A stretch of 24,370 bases of DNA, taken from NCBI GenBank assembly GCA_006227805.1, contig SBFT01000380.1, positions 1 to 24,370 of the forward strand, given 5' to 3'. Position 1 is the stretch's first letter. Every line of letters begins with the position of its first letter. The position numbers and the translations under genes were made by a program. This stretch comes from Paracoccaceae bacterium (GTDB taxonomy: Bacteria > Pseudomonadota > Alphaproteobacteria > Rhodobacterales > Rhodobacteraceae). Shown here one piece after another: positions 8,016 through 14,375 of this stretch. The notes under the pieces are model-generated. The model was not told the DNA's origin and did no database searches. It saw nothing but the letters and a program-made list of their open reading frames with translations.

Positions 8016-9413
8016 TCACAACCAGGTGTGAAAGCTGCGGTTCGCCATCGGTTCGGGGTGCAGGTCCAGCTGCGGGTGATGCGGCGCGTAGATCGCGGCG
8101 ATTTTCGCCACGGCCTCCTTGGGCGTCATCTCGACGCTCTCGCCCGTCTTCCGGCTGGTCACTTCCACCACGCCATTCTTCAGGCCCCGCGGCCCCACCG
8201 TGATCCGCCAGGGCAGGCCGATCAGGTCCATCGTCGCGAACTTGGCGCCCGCGCGTTCGTCGCGGTCGTCATAGAGCGGCTCCAGCCCCAGCGAGGCCAG
8301 CGCCTTGTAGAGCTTGTCGCAGGCGGCGTCGGCCTCGGCGTCGCCCTGCTTCAGGTTCACGATCCCGCACTGGAAGGGGGTCACGCCTTCCGGCCAGATG
8401 ATGCCGTTCTCGTCATGGCTGGCCTCGATGATCGCGCCCACCAGGCGGCTGACGCCGATCCCGTGCGAGCCCATGTGCACCGGCACGGGTTTGCCGTCCG
8501 GGCCCTGCACCGTGGCGCCCATCGGCTCGGAATACTTGGTGCCGAAATAGAAGATCTGCCCCACCTCGATGCCGCGCGCCTGGCGGCGGCGCGCCTCGGG
8601 GATCTTCGCGAAGGCCTCGGGATCATGGGTCTCGTCCGTGCGGGCGTAAAGGGACGTGAATTCCTCCAGCACCGCCTGGCACTGGGCCTTGTCGTCGTAG
8701 TCGATCTCGCGTTCGCCCAGGCGGATGTCGGTCACGGCGCTGTCGTAGAAGACCTCGCTTTCGCCCGTGTCGGCCAGGACCAGGAATTCATGCGTGTCGT
8801 CGCCCCCGATGGGGCCGCTGTCGGCGCGCATCGGGATCGCCTGGAGGCCCATCCGTTCGTATGTGCGCAGATAGCTGACCAGGTGGCGGTTATAGGCGTG
8901 CAGCGCGTCTTCCCTGGTCAGGTCGAAATTGTAGCCGTCCTTCATGTAGAACTCGCGCCCCCGCATCACGCCGAAGCGCGGGCGGATCTCGTCGCGGAAC
9001 TTCCACTGCACGTGATAGAGCGTCAGCGGCAGGTCCTTGTAGCTGCCCACATGCGCGCGGAAGATGTCGGTGATCATCTCCTCGTTGGTGGGGCCATAGA
9101 GCATGTCGCGCTCGTGCCGGTCGCGGATGCGCAGCATCTCCTGGCCGTAATCGTCATAGCGCCCGCTTTCGCGCCACAGGTCGGCCGGTTGCAGCGTCGG
9201 CATCAGCATCGGGATATGGCCGGCGCGGATCTGCTCCTCGTGCACGATCTGCTCGATCCGGCGCAGCACCTTGAACCCCATCGGCAGCCAGGAATAGATC
9301 CCCGCCGCCTGCTGCTTGATCAGTCCCGCGCGCAGCATCAGCCGGTGGCTGACGATCTGGGCCTCGGCGGGGTTTTCCTTGAGAACGGGCAGGAAATAGC
9401 GGGTCAGGCGCAT
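8016..9413 (-). CDS. proS: Prolyl-tRNA synthetase, short form
   Basis: Class II aminoacyl-tRNA synthetase of 465 residues that charges tRNA-Pro. The N-terminus MRLTRYFLPVLKENPAEAQ and the segment MLRAGLIKQQAAGIYSWLP are characteristic. Motif 2 is near FRDEIRPRFGVMRGREF (about residue 193 onward) and motif 3 is GSHGIGVSRLVGAIIE (about 312-327). The approximately 180-residue editing insertion found between motifs 2 and 3 of E. coli-type ProS is absent, as in most alphaproteobacteria. Proofreading of Ala-tRNA-Pro would therefore need a separate ProX/YbaK-type protein. The start has the usual N-terminus, and the gene is divergent from the fasciclin gene across 194 bases. The neighbourhood proS-lolC-lolD is common in alphaproteobacteria. 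Confidence 0.97.
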   Translation of the reverse strand: MRLTRYFLPVLKENPAEAQIVSHRLMLRAGLIKQQAAGIYSWLPMGFKVLRRIEQIVHEEQIRAGHIPMLMPTLQPADLWRESGRYDDYGQEMLRIRDRHERDMLYGPTNEEMITDIFRAHVGSYKDLPLTLYHVQWKFRDEIRPRFGVMRGREFYMKDGYNFDLTREDALHAYNRHLVSYLRTYERMGLQAIPMRADSGPIGGDDTHEFLVLADTGESEVFYDSAVTDIRLGEREIDYDDKAQCQAVLEEFTSLYARTDETHDPEAFAKIPEARRRQARGIEVGQIFYFGTKYSEPMGATVQGPDGKPVPVHMGSHGIGVSRLVGAIIEASHDENGIIWPEGVTPFQCGIVNLKQGDAEADAACDKLYKALASLGLEPLYDDRDERAGAKFATMDLIGLPWRITVGPRGLKNGVVEVTSRKTGESVEMTPKEAVAKIAAIYAPHHPQLDLHPEPMANRSFHTWL

Positions 9414-9607
9414 AGGGGTGGTCCTTCGCGGAATGGCCGTTTGGCCAGCGGTCTAAGCCAATCGCACGGCGCAGGCAATCGACGTTTCGGGGGACGCCGG
9501 CAGATCACATCACATGACATCGGCGTGATCGAAAGGTCCGATGCCGGAACCCCGGCGTAACCGGGATCACTTGCCGCCTGGGCAAGCCACCAACAGGGAG
9601 AGACCTG

Positions 9608-10120
9608 ATGACCATCCGCACCTTCGCCGCCGCCTGCATCACCGCCGCCACCATGGCGAGCGCGGCTTCCGCCGACACCATCGTCGACATCGCCGCCGGC
9701 GACGAACGCTTCTCGACCCTCGTGGCCGCCGTGACCGCCGCGGGCCTCGTCGAGACGCTGCAGGGCCCCGGCCCCTTCACCGTCTACGCGCCGGTGAACG
9801 ACGCCTTCGCCGCCCTGCCGGCGGGCACCGTCGAGACCCTGCTCCAGCCCGAGAACAAGGGCCAGCTGACCAACGTGCTGCTCTACCATGTCGATGACCG
9901 CAAGCTGACCGCCGAGATGATCCCGAACGGCTCGAACTTCTTCAAGCCGGTCCTGGCTTCCGAGCGGCTGTGCATCACCAAGGGCGCGTCGGGCGTGTCG
10001 ATCGCCGATGGCACCGGCGAAAGCGCCAATGTGATCATCGCCAACATCATGGCCGACAACGGCGTCATCCACGTGATCGACAAGGTCCTGCTGCCGGGCA
10101 CCCGCCCCGCCTGCCACTGA
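9608..10120 (+). CDS. Secreted fasciclin-domain protein
   Basis: Exported protein of 170 residues with one fasciclin (FAS1) domain. A signal peptide (residues 1 to about 22, ending ASA before DTIVDIAAG) directs export. The FAS1 domain follows with the H1-like box GPFTVYAPVNDAFAALP, the central LTNVLLYHV and the H2-like box NGVIHVIDKVLLP at the end. Two Cys (in RLCITKG and PACH) could form a disulfide in the periplasm. GGGAG precedes the ATG at a proper distance, and a 6-bp stem-loop (9570-9586) lies just upstream of it. FAS1 domains mediate adhesion or protein contact; the role here is unknown. It is convergent with the puc operon, with no evidence of a functional link. Confidence 0.9.
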   Translation: MTIRTFAAACITAATMASAASADTIVDIAAGDERFSTLVAAVTAAGLVETLQGPGPFTVYAPVNDAFAALPAGTVETLLQPENKGQLTNVLLYHVDDRKLTAEMIPNGSNFFKPVLASERLCITKGASGVSIADGTGESANVIIANIMADNGVIHVIDKVLLPGTRPACH

Positions 10121-10149
10121 TCGCGCGCCACGCCCGCACGAAAACGACA

Positions 10150-10172
10150 AGAGCCGCCCCGGGGGCGGCTCT
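10150..10172. terminator. Bidirectional terminator between the fasciclin gene and the puc operon
   Basis: Near-perfect 11-bp arms AGAGCCGCCCC (10150-10160) and GGGGCGGCTCT (10162-10172). In practice the loop opens a few central G/C pairs. On the plus strand it is followed by CTTTCGTTTG. On the minus strand it is followed by TGTCGTTTTCGT. Both sides are T-rich, so it can end the fasciclin transcript and the puc transcript. Confidence 0.85.
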
Positions 10173-10203
10173 CTTTCGTTTGCACCGGTCCCGTCCGGCC
10201 GGA

Positions 10204-10794
10204 TCAGCCCGACATTTCGGGGTTGTAGAAGAACCGCTTGCCGCCGGGGATCACCGACCGGCGTTCCTTGTGGTCCGACAACAGCTTGCCCGGCCAGAAC
10301 TTGGTGGACGAGAACCAACCGCTGGAAGCCGAGCGCGTCTCGCGGTGCGGGCTCAGGAGGCGCCAGCCCATCCCCTGCGAGAACAGGCCGATATTGCCGC
10401 TGGCATAGGGGCCCATGCGGCTGGTCAGGAACAGCGGATGATCCTTGAGGATGCTCAGGAACAACTCGCCCTTCACGACCTCCTCGATGTGCCGGTTGGG
10501 TGCCTTCGCGCCCACGTGGATCGACTCCGCACCGTCGGCGATCTGCATCGCCGCGCGGGCCGCGCCGAAGGGCGTGACGGGCGCCCGCACGACCAGGAGC
10601 GCGCGTCCGTCGGTCAGCTTCGAGGCATAGAGCGCGGCGTCCTCTGCCAGCACCCGCGCCGCGGCGATCGCGTCGGCGTCGCCTGCGGTGATCACGTCAT
10701 AGGTGGACGCGGGAAAGCCCGCCTTGGCCAGCGCCGACGCCACGCCCTGGGCTGTGGCTTCGTCGGGGTAGAGCCTTGAGACGACTGTGGTCAT
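10204..10794 (-). CDS. puc-operon protein, YflT-like N-terminus, unknown role
   Basis: A 196-residue soluble-looking protein with no signal peptide or membrane helix. Its ATG overlaps the pucC stop (ATGA, 4 bases) and is preceded by AGGAGG, so it is translated with pucC. The first 100 or so residues (VVSRLYPDEATAQGVASAL, then FPASTYDVITAG) look like the alpha/beta fold of general-stress YflT/17M-type proteins. The last 85 or so are rich in aromatic and basic residues (SSGWFSSTKFWPGKLL, GGKRFFYNPEMSG). Its place is that of pucD/pucE in Rhodobacter capsulatus, where PucE is an LH2-associated gamma polypeptide, but I cannot show homology. A role in LH2 assembly or stability is inference from position. 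It ends shortly before the shared terminator. Confidence 0.7.
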   Translation of the reverse strand: MTTVVSRLYPDEATAQGVASALAKAGFPASTYDVITAGDADAIAAARVLAEDAALYASKLTDGRALLVVRAPVTPFGAARAAMQIADGAESIHVGAKAPNRHIEEVVKGELFLSILKDHPLFLTSRMGPYASGNIGLFSQGMGWRLLSPHRETRSASSGWFSSTKFWPGKLLSDHKERRSVIPGGKRFFYNPEMSG

Positions 10795-12293
10795 GATACC
10801 TCCTGGGGTCTTGGTCCCGGGTTTGAAAGGCCGGTGTCGGGCTCGCTCCGGGAGGCGGGCCGGGACATTGGCGTAAGGGCCTTGAGGGAAGATTTAGAAC
10901 GGCCGGGCCGCCCGTCCAGCGCGCGCAGCGGCCAGGCCACGATCAGCGCCATCAGCAGCACCACGGCCTCGAGCGTGAAGACGGTCAGGTAAGGCGTCGC
11001 GGGGTCGAGCGCCCGGCTCGCGGGCAGCGCCAGAACGATGTCGCGCAGGATGCCGCCCAGCGCCACGCCGATGCCGGCCGCGGTGGCCTGCACCGCGCCC
11101 CAGGCGCCCAGCGCCAGGCCGATCTGCTCCTTCGGCGCGCGCCGCATGGTCGCGGTCAGCGTGCCGTGACCGAAAAGCCCCGCACCGAAGCCCACCGCGA
11201 AGACGCCCGCGACGAACAGAACCAGATCGCCGCTGCCCGCCGCCAGGATGATCGCCCCGAAGCCGGGCACCCCGATCAGGGCGCCGGTCCGCGCCAGGCG
11301 GAGCGGATCTCCGCCCTGGCCCAGCACGCGCGAGGCGATGGCGAAGCCCAGGAAACTGCCGCCCGCCAGGACGGCGGTCAGGCGCGTGGTCTCGGCGACG
11401 CTCATCGACAGGATCTGGCCGCCGAAGGGTTCCAGCAGCACATCCGCCATGCCGAAGGCGAAGGCGCCCAGCCCGATCACCACCAGAAGGCGGATCGCGC
11501 CGTCCAGCGCGGTCAGCGCGCGCCAGCTGTCGGCGAATTGCGGCGTCTCGCGGCGCTCCAGCATGGCCTGCGCCCGCACGCGGTCGCGCGGCTCCTGCCG
11601 CCAGAGGGCCGCCAGGTTCAGCGCAATCGTCACCACCGCCGTGCCCTGGATCACCTGGATCAGCCGGCCCGGCGTGTAAGTCTCGAGCAGCGCGCCATAG
11701 GCGAAGGCCGCGCCCACCATGCCCAGAAGCAGCATCACATACATCAGGCCGACGACCTTGGGCTGGTCCTCCTCGGCCACGAGGTCGGTCGCCAGGGCCA
11801 GCCCCACGGTCTGGACCGTGTGCAGCCCCGCGCCCACCAGCAGGAAGGACAGCGCGGCGGACCCCAGGCCCAGCCAGCGCGGCGCGTCCACCGCCTCGCC
11901 ATAGCCCGACAGGACCAGAAGCGCGAAGGGCATGATGGCGAAGCCGCCGAATTGCCACATCGTGCCCTTCCAGATGAAGGGCACGCGGCGCCAGCCCAGC
12001 GCCGAGACGAAACTGTCGGACCTGAAGCCGATCAGCGCCCGGAAGGGCGCGAACAGCAAGGGCAGCGACACCATCACCGCCACCAGCGAGGCCGGCACGG
12101 CCAGTTCCACGATCATCACGCGGTTCAGCGTGCCCACCATCAGGACCAGCGCCATGCCCACCGTCACCTGGAACAGCGACAGCCGCAGCAGGCGCGACAG
12201 CGGAACCTCCTCCGTCGCCACGTCGGCGAAGGGCAGATACCGCGGGGCGATCCCGCGCAGCTTGGAATAGGCGAAGGTCTTGTAATCGAACAT
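10791..12293 (-). CDS. pucC: PucC, LH2 assembly protein (MFS-like bacteriochlorophyll transporter family)
   Basis: Inner-membrane protein of 500 residues from the PucC/LhaA/bch2 branch of the major facilitator superfamily, needed for LH2 assembly. The N-terminal TFAYSKLRGIAPRYLPFADVATEEVPLSRLLRLSLFQ region is typical, as are SLPLLFAPFRALIGFRSD and GWRRVPFIWKGTMWQFGGFA. About twelve hydrophobic helices are visible. ATG 12293 is chosen because GGGAGG lies about 8 bases upstream and the family N-terminus follows. A hydrophilic Ser/Pro-rich tail of about 40 residues (SLKALTPMSRPASRSEPDTG) ends the protein and may be lineage-specific. It is separated from pucA by 169 bases that hold two stem-loops and is coupled to the next gene by a 4-base overlap. 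Confidence 0.94.
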   Translation of the reverse strand: MFDYKTFAYSKLRGIAPRYLPFADVATEEVPLSRLLRLSLFQVTVGMALVLMVGTLNRVMIVELAVPASLVAVMVSLPLLFAPFRALIGFRSDSFVSALGWRRVPFIWKGTMWQFGGFAIMPFALLVLSGYGEAVDAPRWLGLGSAALSFLLVGAGLHTVQTVGLALATDLVAEEDQPKVVGLMYVMLLLGMVGAAFAYGALLETYTPGRLIQVIQGTAVVTIALNLAALWRQEPRDRVRAQAMLERRETPQFADSWRALTALDGAIRLLVVIGLGAFAFGMADVLLEPFGGQILSMSVAETTRLTAVLAGGSFLGFAIASRVLGQGGDPLRLARTGALIGVPGFGAIILAAGSGDLVLFVAGVFAVGFGAGLFGHGTLTATMRRAPKEQIGLALGAWGAVQATAAGIGVALGGILRDIVLALPASRALDPATPYLTVFTLEAVVLLMALIVAWPLRALDGRPGRSKSSLKALTPMSRPASRSEPDTGLSNPGPRPQEVS

Positions 12294-12371
12294 CTTTGGC
12301 CTCCCCGCCCGCATTGCACGAGGGTCATGCGCGCCCACCGTGCCGGGGACATGCGTGCGGACCAGGGTGAC

Positions 12372-12411
12372 GATCCGACCCGGCAGCGGATGCACCGCTC
12401 CGGATCGGATC
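12372..12411 (-). promoter_or_regulatory. Stem-loop upstream of pucC in the puc mRNA
   Basis: A compound hairpin. The outer arm GATCCG (12372-12377) pairs with CGGATC (12401-12406), and GATCCGA can alternatively pair with TCGGATC (12405-12411). The inner arm AGCGG (12385-12389) pairs with CCGCT (12395-12399). It lies between pucA and pucC. In Rhodobacter, structures at this place stabilise an abundant short pucBA mRNA and reduce read-through into pucC; the same role is inferred here. Confidence 0.6.
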
Positions 12412-12422
12412 TGATATTGGCG

Positions 12423-12444
12423 GCAGCGGCCGGACCGCCGCTGC
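12423..12444 (-). promoter_or_regulatory. Stem-loop just after pucA
   Basis: A perfect 8-bp stem (12423-12430 with 12437-12444) with a six-base loop, 18 bases after the pucA stop. No T tract follows, so it suits a role as a 3' mRNA stabiliser or partial terminator more than as a full terminator. With the second hairpin it probably sets the ratio of LH2 subunits to PucC. Confidence 0.65.
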
Positions 12445-12462
12445 AACGGGACGCGTCGACGC

Positions 12463-12777
12463 CTAGTCGGTGACCGACGCGAGTTTCTGCGGCATCTCGA
12501 TCACCGCACGCGCGGTGGTGCCGTCCGGCAGGGTCACCAGGATGGCCTGGCCATCCATCGCCTCGGCGGTATAGGACGCCTGCTTGGTGGTCGCACCGTC
12601 ATTCAGGGCGGCCTGTGCGGTCGTGCCCATGGGCTGACCTTTCAGGAAGTCCGAAACCCACGACGTGTTGCTGAGCACGGCGACGTGCACGGCGAACGAG
12701 CCGATGGCGACCGCGCTGAGAAACAGCGGGACGCCCACGGTGGGTTTCACCACCAGCCAGATCTTGGAGTTGTTCAT
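12463..12777 (-). CDS. pucA: LH2 alpha subunit PucA with long C-terminal extension
   Basis: Alpha polypeptide of the peripheral antenna. Residues 1-47 align without gaps to Rhodobacter sphaeroides PucA as I remember it: the N-terminal KIWLVVKPTVGVPLFLSA, one membrane helix, His31 (bacteriochlorophyll B850 ligand) and Trp40. At positions 44-45 this protein has Phe-Leu. Tyr-Tyr or Tyr-Trp at these sites donate hydrogen bonds to the B850 acetyl groups in B800-850 complexes. Phe44-Leu45 is the pair known from the B800-820 (LH3) complex of Rhodoblastus acidophilus, so a blue-shifted band is predicted. Most LH2 alpha chains end near residue 54. This one continues to 104, with a polar linker (about 48-75) and a likely beta-hairpin (AILVTLPDGTTARAVIEMP) on the periplasmic side. 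GAGGAGG lies before the ATG, 11 bases after pucB. Confidence 0.96.
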   Translation of the reverse strand: MNNSKIWLVVKPTVGVPLFLSAVAIGSFAVHVAVLSNTSWVSDFLKGQPMGTTAQAALNDGATTKQASYTAEAMDGQAILVTLPDGTTARAVIEMPQKLASVTD

Positions 12778-12788
12778 GACCTGCCTCC

Positions 12789-12947
12789 TCAGCCCAGCCA
12801 GGGCGTGGTTACGGCGACCAGGACGTGCGCCAGCAGGGCGATCACGCCGAAGACGCGGGTGCCGTCGATCAGGTAGCTGTGGACCTCCTCAGCTTCCCTG
12901 AGCGTCAGGCCGGTCGGCCAGACTTTGTCGGGATCGTTTGTGGACAT
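12789..12947 (-). CDS. pucB: LH2 beta subunit PucB
   Basis: Beta polypeptide (52 residues) of the LH2 antenna in the inner (intracytoplasmic) membrane. It has the family N-terminus DKVWPTGLTLREAEEVH, with the His next to the B800 site. GTRVFG precedes one membrane helix with ALLAH, whose His is the B850 ligand, and the protein ends in TPWLG. The length is normal. ATG 12947 is chosen because GGAAGGAT lies about 9 bases upstream and the protein then begins MSTNDPDK; the longer open frame to 13016 adds residues not seen in the family. It is the first gene of the puc operon, with a leader of about 125 bases after the predicted promoter. Confidence 0.97.
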   Translation of the reverse strand: MSTNDPDKVWPTGLTLREAEEVHSYLIDGTRVFGVIALLAHVLVAVTTPWLG

Positions 12948-13075
12948 TTGCTTATCCTTCCGTGTCCATCGGCTGTGACTGCAATGTTCAAGGCAACTGG
13001 ATCGTCTCGCTCCCACCGGTACACCCTGCGATCCAACGCCGACAGCCGGGCGGTGTTGGAACGGATTCTCATCGC

Positions 13076-13093
13076 TGTAAGTTTAGCTGGACA
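13076..13093. promoter_or_regulatory. PpsR/CrtJ operator 1 (TGT-N12-ACA)
   Basis: TGT at 13076-13078 and ACA at 13091-13093 are separated by exactly 12 bases, matching the consensus of the aerobic/light repressor of photosynthesis genes PpsR (CrtJ). It covers the predicted puc -10 box. The inner bases are less symmetrical than in operator 2. Confidence 0.7.
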
Positions 13094-13107
13094 TTCAAGA
13101 CTGTCAA
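13080..13107 (-). promoter_or_regulatory. pucB: Predicted sigma-70-type puc promoter
   Basis: On the minus strand, TTGACA (13107-13102) is followed after 16 bases by TAAACT (13085-13080), a full -35 match and a 4/6 match to the -10 box. Transcription would begin near 13073 and give a leader of about 125 bases before pucB. Each box lies inside one of the two PpsR palindromes, as expected for a repressed photosynthesis promoter. Confidence 0.6.
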
Positions 13108-13119
13108 TTTTTTTTGACA
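13102..13119. promoter_or_regulatory. PpsR/CrtJ operator 2 (TGTCA-N8-TGACA)
   Basis: TGTCAATTTTTTTTGACA is a strong palindrome fitting TGT-N12-ACA. It begins 8 bases after operator 1, the spacing known to allow cooperative binding of two CrtJ/PpsR units in Rhodobacter promoters. It covers the predicted puc -35 box. A repressor bound to both would block RNA polymerase. Confidence 0.8.
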
Positions 13120-13123
13120 TATT

Positions 13124-13149
13124 GCCGCAGTCTTTCCCGGGACTGCGGC
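13124..13149. other. Stem-loop in the puc/permease divergent region
   Basis: A perfect 9-bp stem (13124-13132 with 13141-13149) around an 8-base loop, just beyond PpsR operator 2 on the side of the permease gene. It could be an operator for another regulator or an element of the permease leader. Apart from this, the PpsR sites and the predicted promoter, the 357-base stretch 12948-13304 shows nothing clear; short in-frame ATGs at 13215, 13245 and 13281 precede the permease start. Confidence 0.45.
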
Positions 13150-13304
13150 CTTGCCGCACCTCGCCGTGCCGAAACGCGCCGATCGCGCGGCCCGGACTAC
13201 CGCAAACGGGGCGCATGCCCTTGAATAAGGCGCCCTCATGGGCAATGTCTGGGACATCCGCGCCGCCAGGGCTGCGGGGCATGGCGCGCAGGCAGGGCGG
13301 ATCG

Positions 13305-14375
13305 ATGGCACTTCCCGTCAGGGATCAGCTGAAATACTGGGGATTGGCCGCCGCGGTCTTCGTGGCGGTGCTGTGGCTTCTGGGCGACGTGCTTCTGCCT
13401 TTCGTCCTGGGCGGCGCCATCGCCTATTTCCTCGATCCCGTGGCGGACCGGCTGGAACGGATGGGCCTGTCGCGCGTCGCCGCGACCGCCACCATCACCA
13501 TCCTGGCCGTCCTGATCTTCGTGCTGATGGCGCTTCTGGTGATCCCGACGCTGGTCGCGCAGTCGATCCAGCTCTTCAACACCGCGCCGCAATTGTTCCA
13601 GGACCTGCGGACCTTCCTGACGGAACGCTTCCCCTCGGTCCTCGACAACGGCTCGACGCTGCACCAGTCGCTGATCGCCATCGGCGAGACCATCCGCGAG
13701 CGCGGGGGAGAGTTGCTGAACACCGTCCTGTCCTCGGCGATGTCGGTCCTGAACATCGTGATCCTGCTGATCGTGGCGCCGGTCGTCGCGGTCTATCTGC
13801 TGCTCGACTGGGACCGCATGATCGCGCGCATCGACAGCCTGCTGCCGCTCGACCATGCGCCCACCGTCCGCCGCCTCGCCGCCGAGATCGACCATACGCT
13901 CGCTTCCTTCATCCGCGGCATGGGCACGGTCTGCCTGATCCTCGGCACATATTACGCCATCGCGCTGATGCTGGTCGGCCTGCAATTCGGGCTGGTCGTG
14001 GGCTTCGTCGCGGGGCTTGTCACCTTCATTCCCTATCTCGGCGCCCTGATCGGCGGCGCGCTGGCGATCGGGCTGGGCCTGTTCCAGTTCTGGGGCGACT
14101 GGGTCTCGCTGGGCCTGGTGGCGGGCATCTTCGTTATCGGCCAGGTGGTGGAGGGCAACGTGCTGACGCCGAAACTCGTGGGTGGCTCGGTCGGGCTGCA
14201 CCCGGTCTGGCTGATCCTGGCGCTGTCGGTCTTCGGCGCTCTCTTCGGCTTTGTGGGCATGCTGATCGCGGTGCCGGTCGCGGCCTCGCTGGGCGTCCTG
14301 GCGCGCTTTGCGGTCGAACAATACCGCGACAGCCGCCTCTACCGCGGCGTGACCGGGAAACGGGACGGCGAGTGA
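13305..14375 (+). CDS. AI-2E/PerM family membrane transporter
   Basis: Inner-membrane protein of 356 residues from the AI-2 exporter-like (PerM/TqsA, UPF0118) family. About eight hydrophobic helices are seen. They start with the pair YWGLAAAVFVAVLWLLGDVLLPFVLGGAIAYFL, continue through a long amphipathic middle segment (about residues 75-150), and end with the family's C-terminal signature, including FIPYLGALIGG, GQVVEGNVLTPKLVG and HPVWLILALSVFGALFGFVGML. The substrate is unknown; the family name does not prove AI-2 transport. ATG 13305 follows AGGGCGG at a good distance, while in-frame ATGs at 13281 or 13215 are possible. Its stop overlaps the hdaA start by one base (TGATG), so the two are co-translated. 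Confidence 0.9.
   Translation: MALPVRDQLKYWGLAAAVFVAVLWLLGDVLLPFVLGGAIAYFLDPVADRLERMGLSRVAATATITILAVLIFVLMALLVIPTLVAQSIQLFNTAPQLFQDLRTFLTERFPSVLDNGSTLHQSLIAIGETIRERGGELLNTVLSSAMSVLNIVILLIVAPVVAVYLLLDWDRMIARIDSLLPLDHAPTVRRLAAEIDHTLASFIRGMGTVCLILGTYYAIALMLVGLQFGLVVGFVAGLVTFIPYLGALIGGALAIGLGLFQFWGDWVSLGLVAGIFVIGQVVEGNVLTPKLVGGSVGLHPVWLILALSVFGALFGFVGMLIAVPVAASLGVLARFAVEQYRDSRLYRGVTGKRDGE

Noticed and set aside
9503..9530. Inverted repeat GATCAC..GTGATC upstream of the fasciclin gene as an operator
   Set aside because: The half-sites are only 6 bp with a 16-base gap and match no regulator I can name. Chance is likely; alternative sigma-factor boxes tried around it had wrong spacing.
9404..10318. 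Open frame of 304 codons antisense to the fasciclin gene
   Set aside because: It is low in complexity, runs through the terminator hairpin and has no domain. The sense gene has a signal peptide and a FAS1 domain.
11166..12473. Open frame of 435 codons antisense to pucC
   Set aside because: It is Gln/His/Arg-rich and without hydrophobic or domain structure. pucC on the other strand is clear.
12948..13016. Longer N-terminus of PucB from an upstream start
   Set aside because: The added residues are not found in LH2 beta chains, and a good ribosome binding site precedes the ATG at 12947.
13245..13255. TGTCTGGGACA as a third PpsR site
   Set aside because: The spacing between TGT and ACA is 5 bases instead of 12, so it does not fit the PpsR consensus.
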